Assembly: GCF_003143975.1 (NCBI RefSeq)
Contig: NZ_QFVR01000004.1
Span: 62,001-126,000 of the forward strand
Reading direction: 5' to 3'
DNA: 64,000 bases
Source of the DNA: Kurthia sibirica
GTDB lineage: Bacteria > Bacillota > Bacilli > Bacillales_A > Planococcaceae
Shown: positions 56,528 through 64,000 of the stretch, piece after piece
Layout of the letters: each line of letters starts with the position of its first letter
Position numbering within the stretch: the first letter of the stretch is position 1
Translations under genes and position numbers: made by a program
The notes under the pieces: generated by a model
Told to the model about the DNA's origin: nothing
The model's input: only the letters and a program-made list of their open reading frames with translations
The model's database searches: none

Positions 56528-57252
56528 ACGCCCTTCGGCTCCTCAAATTTATAGCCTAACCCACGTATTGTTTTTATATATTTTGGTTTTCTACTATTTT
56601 CTTCGATTTGATCGCGCAGATGACTAATATGCACATCGACAATACGCGTATCGCCGGCAAAGTCATAATGCCATACCGCACTCAAAAGTTGATCGCGGGT
56701 TAATACTCTATTTTTATTTTCTAATAAATACACCAGCAACTCAAATTCCTTCGGCGTGAATTCCAAATCCTTCTTGTCCAAAGAAGCTTCAAAACGTTCC
56801 GGGAAAACTTCTAGTTCGCCAATTTTAAACGTACGTTCTCCCTCAAATCCTTCAACTGAGCCTTTTGTCGTAGCCGGTTCAATAATTTTAGAGCGGCGTA
56901 AAACAGCCTTTACTCGAGCATTTACTTCGCGTGGACTAAATGGTTTCGTCATATAATCATCCGCACCAAGTTCTAAACCTAGAACTTTATCAAATTCATC
57001 ATCTTTCGCAGTTAGCATAATAATCGGTACATTCATTTTTAATAGACGAAGCTCTTTACACACTTCCATACCATCTTTTTTAGGTAACATTAAATCCAAT
57101 AAAATCAAGTCTGGTTTGTGAGCAATTGCCTTATTTAATCCTTCTTCGCCATCATTCGCGATGAGCACCTCATAACCTGCTTGTTTTAAATTATATTGTA
57201 ATAACGTCGCGATTGATAATTCATCTTCTACTACTAAAATTGTATTTGTCAT
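56524..57252 (-). CDS. phoP: Response regulator PhoP
   Basis: This protein has 242 residues from the ATG at 57252 with GGAGG 8 bases upstream; the longer frame is unsupported. The receiver domain (1-120) carries the phosphoacceptor Asp in DLILLDLMLPKKDG and the Lys in YMTKPFSPREV. The OmpR-type winged-helix domain (about 145-238) follows. It should activate phosphate-starvation genes. Co-translated with phoR. Position next to mdh-icd-citZ matches B. subtilis. Confidence 0.92.
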   Translation of the reverse strand: MTNTILVVEDELSIATLLQYNLKQAGYEVLIANDGEEGLNKAIAHKPDLILLDLMLPKKDGMEVCKELRLLKMNVPIIMLTAKDDEFDKVLGLELGADDYMTKPFSPREVNARVKAVLRRSKIIEPATTKGSVEGFEGERTFKIGELEVFPERFEASLDKKDLEFTPKEFELLVYLLENKNRVLTRDQLLSAVWHYDFAGDTRIVDVHISHLRDQIEENSRKPKYIKTIRGLGYKFEEPKGV

Positions 57253-57309
57253 TTTTATTGCCTCCGAGTAATGTTTTGAAACCCCCATTTCAAACATTCT
57301 TCACCGCGT

Positions 57310-57762
57310 TTAGTCGATGATCGGCTTTTTCGGTGGTACTACATATATTTCTCCCATTATTACATCAGCACCTTCAGTATTGCGACCTTCTATTTTAATT
57401 TGAAGTTCAGATGTTTCAGGTAACTTATTAATAACAGTGAATTTAATTTGGATTGTTTCATAGTGATAGAGAGGCTGCGGGTAACTTAATCGCTGTGACG
57501 TGATAAAAGCACCTGGTCCCGGTAAATATTTTGATACGGCTGACGTGACGATACCATTGAGCATAATCGCTGGTACGACCGGTTTTTCATATTTCGTTAA
57601 AGCTGCGTAATCATGTTGGATATAGAGTGGATTATTATCATTTGTCAAACCTAAATAGAGCAGCAGATCCTTGTCTTCAATATTTTCTGTAATTTGTAAT
57701 GAATTACCGATATCGATGTCATCGAATGTCTTACCTAGCTTATAATTTTTGCCCAGTAACAC
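57310..57762 (-). CDS. MaoC-like acyl dehydratase domain protein
   Basis: This protein has 150 residues from the GTG at 57762 with AGGGGG 6 bases upstream; the frame is open for 41 further codons without a site. The hot-dog fold MaoC pattern is visible: LGKTFDDIDIGNSLQIT, then LTNDNNPLYIQHDYA (family D/N-x-N-P-[IL]-H-x-D active region, with Tyr-Ile in place of the usual Ile-His), then PAIMLNGIVTSAVSKYLPGPG. The altered active-site motif makes hydratase activity uncertain. It is 57 bases before phoP on the same strand. Confidence 0.75.
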   Translation of the reverse strand: MLLGKNYKLGKTFDDIDIGNSLQITENIEDKDLLLYLGLTNDNNPLYIQHDYAALTKYEKPVVPAIMLNGIVTSAVSKYLPGPGAFITSQRLSYPQPLYHYETIQIKFTVINKLPETSELQIKIEGRNTEGADVIMGEIYVVPPKKPIID

Positions 57763-58109
57763 AGGATTCCCCCTTCTGTAAATCAGCTTAATCTCATAGT
57801 AACAATATTCACATGAAAAATCGAGTTCTACTTGAGGAAAACTGTAAAATTCTACATTATTTATTGGAATTTTACGCTCAATCATTTTAGTCCTAAAGAA
57901 AATGTTTTTTTATTGCTACAAAAATAGGTATTCCGTGGAATAGCTACAATAAAACAAATCAAAATCGTCACCTACTCATCTTTTAGCGTCCTAACTGATG
58001 GTGTGGTGCTTTTTTATACGGAAAATACTATAGCTCTCGTGTCCTGTAAAAGATTCGACTAGAAGTGCATTATGTGAAGATCTCAAAAATGATGTAGAAG
58101 CTAAAAATC
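57763..58109. other. Intergenic region upstream of the MaoC-like gene
   Basis: No gene is seen apart from the unsupported upstream extension of the MaoC frame. The part 57990-58090 resembles 63215-63300 (GGTGCTTTTTTATACGGAAA, CTCTCGTGTCC), so it is probably the decayed edge of a repeat. Confidence 0.4.
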
Positions 58110-58519
58110 GGCTCTGTGTCAAATGTTGAGGTGAATGAAATTGGATTTTCAATTTCATTCACCTTTTTCATTTAGCCCAGATGTAAACCAACTTCTTTAT
58201 ACTTTAATGTTAGTAAGATCTTCGCTCTCAATCGAGCAAATCTTTTATAACCATATGCATGTCGTTTCATTACTTTCGTTTTGTTATTAATACCTTCTAA
58301 AAAGCCATTCGAATTTTTGGCCCAATCAAACCATTTTTTGTATGTGATCATCATGTACTTTCGAAGTAATTGACTGACAAGCTAGACAAATATGTGAACG
58401 CTTCGGCATTTCTATAAAAAGAGCATACTTACCCTCAATTTCTTCCATTTTGGTGACTAAAATATCTTTTAATCCTGGGATAGTCATGATAGATTTCATG
58501 TAGCACAGCTCACCTTTCT
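58110..58519 (-). mobile_element. ISL3-family element remnant B (internal deletion)
   Basis: The terminal sequence GGCTCTGTGTCAAATG at 58110 equals that of remnant A. The minus strand starts with a good ribosome site and ATG at 58499 (MKSIMTIPGLKDILVTKMEE) and keeps the N-terminal zinc-finger part, with one Cys of the pair changed (HICLACQS). It then joins, out of frame near 58348, to the last 58 residues of an ISL3 transposase (WFDWAKNSNGFLEGINNKTK to VGLHLG, stop at 58172). About 300 central residues including the DDE core are missing. Right end present; left end not identified. Confidence 0.88.
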
Positions 58520-58570
58520 ACTGTTACTTATTATGCAGCATTTTAAGTATAGAAGATTGGGTGAACCTGT

Positions 58571-58784
58571 GCTTTTTTCTGTCTATTTTTAGGTATGTTC
58601 ATCATGATTAAAAGAAATAGCGAGGACTCCTGCCGAAAAACAAGTAGTAAGCAATCCTTTATTTTCACCTACGGTGAAAATAAATAGTGCGTTACTTGTC
58701 GGCGGAAAGCTCTCGCTATTTCTAATTGTCTAAAACATGAATTGTTTTAATACCCCAACATATATAATAGAACCTAAAAATCAC
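58571..58784. repeat. Dispersed repeat copy 2 with long imperfect palindrome
   Basis: The block shares its outer parts with 36561-36718. Inside, AGAAATAGCGAGGACTCC (from 58615) matches the reverse complement of the right edge ending at 58723 (GAAAGCTCTCGCTATTTCT). The centre is a perfect hairpin (TTTATTTTCACC with GGTGAAAATAAA, 58660-58686). It resembles the long GC-richer intergenic palindromes of Bacillaceae, and is probably non-autonomous. Confidence 0.75.
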
Positions 58785-58811
58785 CAGCACGACTAACTGG
58801 TTTAACACAAA

Positions 58812-58844
58812 AAACTGCGACCTGTTTAATACTGGTCGCAGTTT
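58812..58844 (-). terminator. Terminator of mdh
   Basis: An 11-bp stem (AAACTGCGACC with GGTCGCAGTTT) is followed by TTT on the minus strand, 14 bases after the mdh stop. Confidence 0.92.
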
Positions 58845-58857
58845 CAAGATAATTTTC

Positions 58858-59796
58858 TTATGTGAGAACGTCCATGACAGCTTTTACCGCTGCTGCTGAT
58901 TCATCTAACGCTTCTTTTTCAGTGGCAGTTAGTTCTAGCTCATAGATTTTCTCGATTCCACCTGCACCTAATAGTGTAGGTACACCAAGATAAATGGCAT
59001 CATAACCATATTCACCTTCTAAATAAGCAATCGACGGTAAAATACGTTTTTGATCTTTAATAATCGCTTCTGCCATTTCTACTAATGCTGCTGCAGGTGC
59101 GTAATACGCTGAACCATTACCTAGTAGATTAACAATTTCTGCTCCACCTGTACGTGTACGGTTGACAATTTCTTCAAGCCGTTGTGCTTCAATCAAACTT
59201 TCTAACGGTATACCACCGGCAAATGAGTAACGTGTTAATGGAACCATTGTATCGCCGTGTCCACCTAAGACGAAGCCAGTAATATCTTTTACCGATACAT
59301 TTAATTCTTCTGCTACAAATGCACGGAAACGGGCTGTATCGAGAACACCAGATTGACCGATGACGCGATTTTTTGGAAAACCAGTTTCTTTAAATACCGT
59401 ATAAGTCATGGCATCTACGGGATTCGTTAAGACAATTACCGTAGCATTTGGGGAGTATTTTGCTATTTCCTTTGATACAATCTTCATAATTCCTTGATTG
59501 ATTTGAACTAAATCATCGCGACTCATGCCTGGCTTTCTTGCGATCCCAGCTGTAATTAATACAATATCTGAATCTGCTGTATCTTCATAGTTTGACGTAC
59601 CAAAAATCGAGGCGTCAAAACCTTGCACAGGTGAAGCTTCGTACATATCTAGCGCTTTACCCTTCGTGGCATTTTCTGCTTGTGGTACATCTACAAGTAC
59701 AACGTCCGCCAGTTCTTTTTGTGCCACTAAAAATGCTGCTGTGGCCCCGGTAAAGCCACCACCAATTACTGAGATTTTTTTACGTTTCAAAGTCAT
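58858..59796 (-). CDS. mdh: Malate dehydrogenase
   Basis: This protein has 312 residues from the ATG at 59796 (AAAGGAG site; the TTG six bases upstream is less well placed). LDH-like malate dehydrogenase: NAD site [17 protein letters not shown] in [10 protein letters not shown], catalytic His in [12 protein letters not shown]. It oxidises malate to oxaloacetate in the TCA cycle. The equal length of B. subtilis Mdh supports the start. Lies after citZ and icd. Confidence 0.96.
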   Translation of the reverse strand: MTLKRKKISVIGGGFTGATAAFLVAQKELADVVLVDVPQAENATKGKALDMYEASPVQGFDASIFGTSNYEDTADSDIVLITAGIARKPGMSRDDLVQINQGIMKIVSKEIAKYSPNATVIVLTNPVDAMTYTVFKETGFPKNRVIGQSGVLDTARFRAFVAEELNVSVKDITGFVLGGHGDTMVPLTRYSFAGGIPLESLIEAQRLEEIVNRTRTGGAEIVNLLGNGSAYYAPAAALVEMAEAIIKDQKRILPSIAYLEGEYGYDAIYLGVPTLLGAGGIEKIYELELTATEKEALDESAAAVKAVMDVLT

Positions 59797-59836
59797 ATGC
59801 AAAACTCTCCTTTAAAAATGTATTTTTTTGTATAAA

Positions 59837-59869
59837 AAAAGGGAGTAGGGACAAGCCCAACTCCCTTTT
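59837..59869 (-). terminator. Terminator between icd and mdh
   Basis: AAAAGGGAGT-A-GGG pairs with CCC-A-ACTCCCTTTT around ACAAG; T-run on the minus strand. It would lower mdh expression relative to citZ-icd unless mdh has its own promoter. Confidence 0.88.
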
Positions 59870-59881
59870 AATAATTAACTA

Positions 59882-61144
59882 TTAAAGGTTTTTGATTAAT
59901 TCATTAGCGAATTCAGAACATTTAACTTCTGTAGCACCGTCCATAAGACGAGCAAAGTCATACGTTACAACTTTAGAAGAAATTGTTGATTCAACTGATG
60001 CAGTGATTAAGTTAGCAGCTTCGTTCCAGCCAAGGTGTTCTAACATAAGTACGCCTGAAAGAAGTACTGATGATGGATTCACTTTATCTTGACCTTCATA
60101 CTTCGGTGCAGTACCGTGAGTAGCTTCGAAGATTGCATGTCCAGAAAGGTAGTTAATGTTTGCGCCTGGTGCGATACCGATACCACCAACTTGAGCAGCT
60201 AGTGCATCTGAAACGTAGTCACCATTCAAGTTCATTGTTGCAACAACATCAAACTCTTTAGGACGTGTAAGGATTTGTTGTAAGAAGATATCAGCGATAG
60301 AATCTTTAACTAAGATTTTACCAGAAGCTAAAGCATCTGCTTGCGCTTTGTTTGCTGCTTCTTCACCAGATTCAGCTTTGATTGCATCATATTGGTTCCA
60401 AGTGAATACTTGATCGCCGTATTCAGCTTCAGCTACTGCGTAACCCCATTTTTTGAATCCACCTTCAGTGAATTTCATGATGTTACCTTTGTGAACTAAA
60501 GTAAGAGTTGGACGGTTTTCTTTGATTGCATATTCGATAGCAGCGCGTACTAGACGTTCTGTACCTTCTTTAGAAACTGGTTTGATACCGATACCTGAAG
60601 TTTCAGGGAAGCGGATTTTGTTAACACCCATTTCATTTTGTAAGAAATCGATGATTTTTTTATTTTCAGGAGTACCAGCTTCATATTCGATACCAGCATA
60701 GATATCTTCCGTGTTTTCACGGAAGATTACCATGTCAACGTCTTCTGGACGTTTAACTGGAGATGGAACACCGTCAAAGTGACGAACTGGACGTAAGCAA
60801 ACGTAAAGATCTAACTTTTGACGTAAAGCTACGTTTAGTGAAGTAATACCGCCACCGATTGGTGTTGTAAGTGGACCTTTGATTGCGATTAAGTATTCGT
60901 TGATTTTATCAAGAGTTTCTTGTGGTAACCATTCGCCAGTGTTGTCGAATGCTTTTTGGCCAGCTAAAACTTCTAACCATTCAATTTTCTTGTCGCCATT
61001 GTAAGCTTTGTTTACGGCTGCATCGATTACGCGTGAAGCTGCGTTCCAGATATCAGGACCGATACCGTCACCGATGATGAACGGGATTGTTGGATTGTTA
61101 GGTACTTTAAGTACACCATTTTCTACTACGATTTTTTCAGACAT
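59882..61144 (-). CDS. icd: NADP-dependent isocitrate dehydrogenase
   Basis: This protein has 420 residues from the ATG at 61144 (AGGAGG 10 bases upstream; the frame upstream lacks a site). It turns isocitrate into 2-oxoglutarate. [20 protein letters not shown] holds the substrate serine and arginines; [16 protein letters not shown] and the C-terminal [10 protein letters not shown] region fit the bacterial NADP enzyme. Near the B. subtilis length of 423. It lies 99 bases after citZ. Confidence 0.96.
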   Translation of the reverse strand: MSEKIVVENGVLKVPNNPTIPFIIGDGIGPDIWNAASRVIDAAVNKAYNGDKKIEWLEVLAGQKAFDNTGEWLPQETLDKINEYLIAIKGPLTTPIGGGITSLNVALRQKLDLYVCLRPVRHFDGVPSPVKRPEDVDMVIFRENTEDIYAGIEYEAGTPENKKIIDFLQNEMGVNKIRFPETSGIGIKPVSKEGTERLVRAAIEYAIKENRPTLTLVHKGNIMKFTEGGFKKWGYAVAEAEYGDQVFTWNQYDAIKAESGEEAANKAQADALASGKILVKDSIADIFLQQILTRPKEFDVVATMNLNGDYVSDALAAQVGGIGIAPGANINYLSGHAIFEATHGTAPKYEGQDKVNPSSVLLSGVLMLEHLGWNEAANLITASVESTISSKVVTYDFARLMDGATEVKCSEFANELIKNL

Positions 61145-61243
61145 GAATATTGCGCCTCCTATAGTCATAATCATGGGGCTAGTGCTATAACAGCCCCGCC
61201 CCATGATAGTTTACATTATAACATAATAATTGTGAAGTCGGAA

Positions 61244-62359
61244 TTAACGTTCTTCGATTGCAATATACGTTTGCATTCCAGGTCCAACATACTCAGCACG
61301 TGGACGGATTAAACGGTTATTTGCATACTGTTCTAAGATATGAGCTACCCAACCAGAAGTACGTGAAACAGCAAATACTGGCGTAAATAGATCATGTTCG
61401 ATACCTAATGAGTCATATACTGAAGCTGAGAAGAAATCAACATTAGCTGGAAGACCCTTTTGAGTAACGATCATATCGTGAATTTTAACTGACATATCAT
61501 AAAGTTCTGGTTTGCCAGTAAGTTTAGTTAATTTTTCAGACATAGCGCGTAAATGAGGTGCACGAGGGTCACCTTTACGATAAACGCGGTGGCCGAATCC
61601 CATGATTTTAACTTTATGATCAAGTTTATCTTGGATATATGATTCAACATTATCTACTGAACCAATTTCAGATAACATTTTCATCACTTGCTCATTAGCC
61701 CCACCGTGTAATGGACCTTTAAGAGCGCCAATTGCAGCAGTAACACCAGAATAAACATCAGATAGTGTCGCAACACATACACGTGCAGTGAATGTAGAAG
61801 CATTTAATTCATGATCCGCGTGTAAAACAAGTGCTTTATCAAAAGCTTCGATTTCGATTGCAGCTGGTTCTTCACCTTTAAGCATGTATAAGAAGTTAGC
61901 AGCATAGCCAAGCTCTGCTTTTGGAGCAATTGGTTCTAGACCTTTACGAACACGAGCAAAAGTAGTAACTACTGTAGCGATTTTCGCTTGTAGACGTACT
62001 GCTTTACGGTAGTTCGCTTCTGGTTCCATAACGTCTGCTTCATCATCAAATGTACCAAGCATTGATACCGCTGTGCGAAGTGCAGCCATCGGGTGAACTG
62101 TATTAAGTGGCATAGACTTGAATAAATCAACAATTGATGCAGGAATAGCCATGTTATCAGCTAATTGTTGTTTTAATTCAGCTAACTCGTCTGCTTTTGG
62201 TAGACGTGTGTGCCATAATAAGTAAATAACCTCTTCAAATGATGCGTTTACTGCTAAATCATCGATGTCATAACCTACGTAAGTTAATGTATCATCGATA
62301 ATAGAACTGATTTTAGTTTCTGCAGCTACGATACCTTCTAAACCTTTAGTTGATGTCAT
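61244..62359 (-). CDS. citZ: Citrate synthase II
   Basis: This 371-residue type II small-subunit citrate synthase condenses oxaloacetate and acetyl-CoA. Catalytic residues sit in LHADHELNAST (His), MGFGHRVYRKGDPRA (His) and NVDFFSASVY (Asp). GALKGPLHGGANEQV is also present. The ribosome site is AAAGGAGAG. First gene of citZ-icd-mdh with a promoter at 62464-62492 and a cre-like site. Confidence 0.96.
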   Translation of the reverse strand: MTSTKGLEGIVAAETKISSIIDDTLTYVGYDIDDLAVNASFEEVIYLLWHTRLPKADELAELKQQLADNMAIPASIVDLFKSMPLNTVHPMAALRTAVSMLGTFDDEADVMEPEANYRKAVRLQAKIATVVTTFARVRKGLEPIAPKAELGYAANFLYMLKGEEPAAIEIEAFDKALVLHADHELNASTFTARVCVATLSDVYSGVTAAIGALKGPLHGGANEQVMKMLSEIGSVDNVESYIQDKLDHKVKIMGFGHRVYRKGDPRAPHLRAMSEKLTKLTGKPELYDMSVKIHDMIVTQKGLPANVDFFSASVYDSLGIEHDLFTPVFAVSRTSGWVAHILEQYANNRLIRPRAEYVGPGMQTYIAIEER

Positions 62360-62444
62360 TATATTTCTCTCCTTTAAACATTCTTCTTTGCAGTCAAAAC
62401 ATTGCTGAAATGAACTGCCCCAAAAATAGTATATGAACCTATAA

Positions 62445-62458
62445 GTAAATCGCTTACA
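62445..62458. promoter_or_regulatory. Candidate cre site (CcpA) in the citZ leader
   Basis: The minus-strand sequence TGTAAGCGATTTAC agrees with the cre consensus TGWAANCGNTNNCW at all but the last two positions and is itself nearly palindromic. It lies just downstream of the -10 hexamer. CcpA repression of citZ is known in B. subtilis. Confidence 0.5.
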
Positions 62459-62463
62459 TGAAC

Positions 62464-62492
62464 ATTATAATCAATTTTGACGGCTTTGTGAA
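62464..62492 (-). promoter_or_regulatory. SigmaA promoter of citZ
   Basis: On the minus strand TTCACA (62487-62492), 17 bases, then TATAAT (62464-62469), about 105 bases upstream of the citZ start. Confidence 0.75.
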
Positions 62493-63043
62493 TGAAAAGA
62501 CATCTTTTTATTAAAATAGAACCTTTTATAGTTTATTTTATACACAAAGTAGAAAAACGTTGAGGTATAAAAATCATGTTTTACCCATTTTATGTACATA
62601 TTAACCATATAACGGAACTTTTTAACGTATTTTATGTCTTTATGCGTCATTAATAGCCATTAAATGGCAACATAAAACCTACCTTCATTATTAAGTTGTT
62701 ACTTTTTGCTATTTTTTACCGAAAAAACTATATTTTAAACCATTATTTCATTATTTTAAAATAAAAAGATTTTATGCGACATCCTTATTGACGAAGAAAA
62801 AAGACGCTAAAAAGATGGTTATGCCCTTTTAATTTTAGATTGCACTTTATATATAGGCGTTACACTACTCGTGTTCAAGCCACAAGTTCATATATATTTA
62901 GATGGTTTTATTTGACCTTTTTGCGATTAATAAGCACAACCAGTCCTCAAAAACCCTACGCGAAAGAAACCCACTTTTTCTATTTATTCGTTTCAGACAA
63001 ATACTTTCCAGCAGGAGTCCTCGTCCTTTACTACACGAATCAT
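62493..63043. other. Long non-coding AT-rich stretch upstream of citZ
   Basis: About 550 bases, strongly AT-rich, without a plausible gene. It merges into the ISL3 remnant near 63044, and GCAGGAGTCCTCG at 63011 matches the palindromic repeat of 58.6 kb in reverse. Confidence 0.45.
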
Positions 63044-63210
63044 TCAGCCTAAATGCAAAGCCATTTCTCGATCCTTCATATTCAATACAAGTGTTGCTCG
63101 AAAATGAGCAACGCATCTATATCCAAATACATTGCGTTTTAAAACCTTTTTTTATGATGAATACCTTCTAAAAAACCATTTAAACTCTCTACTTGCCCGT
63201 TTTTAAGCAT
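63044..63210 (-). mobile_element. ISL3-family transposase C-terminal remnant C
   Basis: Read on the minus strand, SLNGFLEGIHHKK appears first, and after a frameshift KRNVFGYRCVAHFRATLVLN continues to MALHLG and a stop at 63044. This matches the C-terminal end of the ISL3 transposase in remnants A and B (NGFLEGINNK, KRHAYGYKRF, VGLHLG) with more divergence, so it comes from a different or older ISL3 copy. No N-terminal part is present. Confidence 0.7.
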
Positions 63211-63214
63211 ACAA

Positions 63215-63335
63215 ATCAGGGGCATTGTGCTTTTTACGTTAATACCACAAGCTCATGTCCCCTACGGAATTAGTTGAAGCGAGACCCGCAGAAAGCGTCG
63301 AGCCGAGATGATCTTGTTTGAAAACACCAACAACT
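63215..63335. repeat. Decayed intergenic repeat
   Basis: GCGAGACCCGCAGAAAGCGT and the flanking CTCATGTCCCCTACGG resemble parts of Bacillaceae intergenic palindromes and partly match 57990-58050. It is too diverged to define ends. Confidence 0.35.
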
Positions 63336-63349
63336 AGTATAGAATCAAA

Positions 63350-63386
63350 AAAAGAAGCTCGGAATAGGCTTCCGAAACTTCTTTTA
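63350..63386 (-). terminator. Terminator of fxsA
   Basis: AGAAGCTCGGAA pairs with TTCCGAAACTTCT with a small internal loop; T-run on the minus strand. Confidence 0.85.
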
Positions 63387-63773
63387 ATGTTTATACACAA
63401 CTACATTGCCATTACTATATTTCTTTTTAATCCAGCGATAAATTAGTGGTTTAAATAATTGACGTGTTGGTTTCAAAGCTAATAAAACGCCGATTATATC
63501 GGATAAGAAACCTGGTAATATGAGTAACACTCCAGCGATAAATAACAAGACACCATCAATCATTGCTGGGCCAGGTGGCTGTCTATTTGCCATCGCTTTT
63601 TGAAGCTGTTGTTTTGCTTTCATACCTTCAAAACGAATAAGGTACACTCCGAGTATACCTGTGACGACGATTAGGACAATCGTCCAAAGAGCGCCGATTA
63701 TTTTGCCTGACAACAACACGAACACAATTTCCAATAACGGGATTAAAAGAATCAGCAAAAGAATTTTTCGCAT
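63384..63773 (-). CDS. fxsA: FxsA-family membrane protein
   Basis: This protein has 129 residues from the ATG at 63773 with GGAGG 7 bases upstream; the ATG six bases earlier is only one base from that site. Hydrophobic segments (about 3-20, 24-42 and 70-95) and the motif GVYLIRFEGMKAKQQLQKAM fit FxsA/YtzA. In B. subtilis the gene lies between pyk and citZ, as here. FxsA overproduction lets E. coli escape F-plasmid exclusion of phage T7; its normal job is unknown. Confidence 0.9.
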   Translation of the reverse strand: MRKILLLILLIPLLEIVFVLLSGKIIGALWTIVLIVVTGILGVYLIRFEGMKAKQQLQKAMANRQPPGPAMIDGVLLFIAGVLLILPGFLSDIIGVLLALKPTRQLFKPLIYRWIKKKYSNGNVVVYKH

Positions 63774-63815
63774 TTGCATTCCTCCTCGTAAAGAGCAGCG
63801 GATTGCTACAACGAT

Positions 63816-64000
63816 TTATAGGATACTTGAGTAACCTTGATAAATAACGCCAGATGTAGCATCCATCGAAATTTCTTGATCATTTTCAATCAATTTCGTT
63901 GCATCCTTCACTCCTACAATAACAGGAATTCCTAGTGATAGTCCAACAACTGCTGCGTGAGAAGTTAATCCACCTTCTTCAGTTATTAAACCAGCACAAT
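63816..64000 (-). CDS. pyk: Pyruvate kinase, C-terminal PEP-utilising domain (cut by window edge)
   Basis: The last 61 codons, read on the minus strand, begin [20 protein letters not shown] and end [11 protein letters not shown] before TAA. The TSHAA motif with its His is the PEP-utilising mobile domain that Bacillus-type pyruvate kinases carry at the C-terminus. PEP synthase and PtsI also have this domain, but here it is the extreme C-terminus and lies before fxsA-citZ, where pyk is in B. subtilis. Confidence 0.85.
   Translation of the reverse strand, partial: CAGLITEEGGLTSHAAVVGLSLGIPVIVGVKDATKLIENDQEISMDATSGVIYQGYSSIL

Noticed and set aside
58172-58354. A 60-codon ORF ending in VGLHLG
   Set aside because: It is the C-terminal piece of ISL3 remnant B, opened by the deletion junction; the real start of the element lies in another frame.
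62840-63171. Several 70-90 codon ORFs upstream of citZ
   Set aside because: Composition and motifs are those of AT-rich spacer and an antisense or frameshifted ISL3 remnant.

Overview
This is low-GC Firmicute (Bacillales) chromosome. Nearly every conserved gene is on the minus strand and follows the order known from Bacillus subtilis: pyk (3' end), fxsA, citZ, icd, mdh, phoP, phoR, polA, mutM, coaE, gapB, nrdR, dnaB, dnaI, thrS, infC-rpmI-rplT, ysdA, ysdC, ysgA-like, pheS-pheT, rnhC (divergent), zapA, cvpA, polX, mutS2, yshE, lcfA, fadR and the start of fadB. The protein sequences, the gene order and a WxL/LPXTG surface-protein cluster suggest a Planococcaceae/Caryophanaceae member; a Kurthia-like organism is a reasonable guess but cannot be proved from this window.

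Layout from left to right. 1-2.6 kb: fatty-acid degradation genes (fadB start, fadR, lcfA) with two FadR-type operators. 3.2-5.0 kb: a plus-strand PadR/DUF1700/DUF4097 envelope operon preceded by a perfect 14-bp inverted repeat. 5.3-11.8 kb: a 27-codon membrane ORF, yshE, mutS2, polX, cvpA, zapA and divergent rnhC. 12.1-17.8 kb: an oligopeptide ABC transporter operon (ATPase, ATPase, permease, permease, binding protein) whose first permease gene carries a one-base frameshift. 18.1-22.7 kb: pheST behind a T-box leader, then an RNA methyltransferase. 22.7-25.1 kb: an oxidoreductase and argF with an ARG-box promoter. 25.3-28.2 kb: a 988-residue WxL surface protein. 28.5-28.9 kb: a decayed ISL3 transposase. 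29-31 kb: ysdC, an all-alpha dUTPase and ysdA. 31-34.3 kb: two secreted GH25 muramidase paralogues. 34.5-36.3 kb: hmp and divergent nsrR sharing NsrR-like sites. 36.8-38.2 kb: infC-rpmI-rplT with an L20-type leader. 38.2-43.4 kb: a WxL cluster of csc type (DUF916 anchor protein, two WxL proteins, small LPXTG protein) with an Mga-like regulator. 43.5-49.0 kb: thrS behind a T-box, dnaI, dnaB, nrdR. 49.5-57.8 kb: gapB, coaE, mutM, polA, phoR, phoP and a MaoC-like gene. 58-58.8 kb: a second ISL3 remnant and a palindromic repeat. 58.9-62.4 kb: mdh, icd, citZ. 62.4-64 kb: a decayed repeat/IS region, fxsA and the end of pyk.

The accessory material (PadR operon, large WxL protein, GH25 pair, csc cluster, ISL3 remnants) sits as inserts between otherwise syntenic housekeeping blocks. 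Three inserts encode exported cell-wall proteins, so wall-surface remodelling is the main lineage-specific theme. The csc cluster and the 988-residue protein probably form a peptidoglycan-attached surface layer. I found no CRISPR array, prophage, rRNA or tRNA gene. No wholly new system is evident. The least ordinary items are the WxL/GH25 surface module, the shared N-terminal motif of the LPXTG and WxL proteins, the deletion-derived ISL3 elements, the oppB frameshift and the small ORF after yshE.
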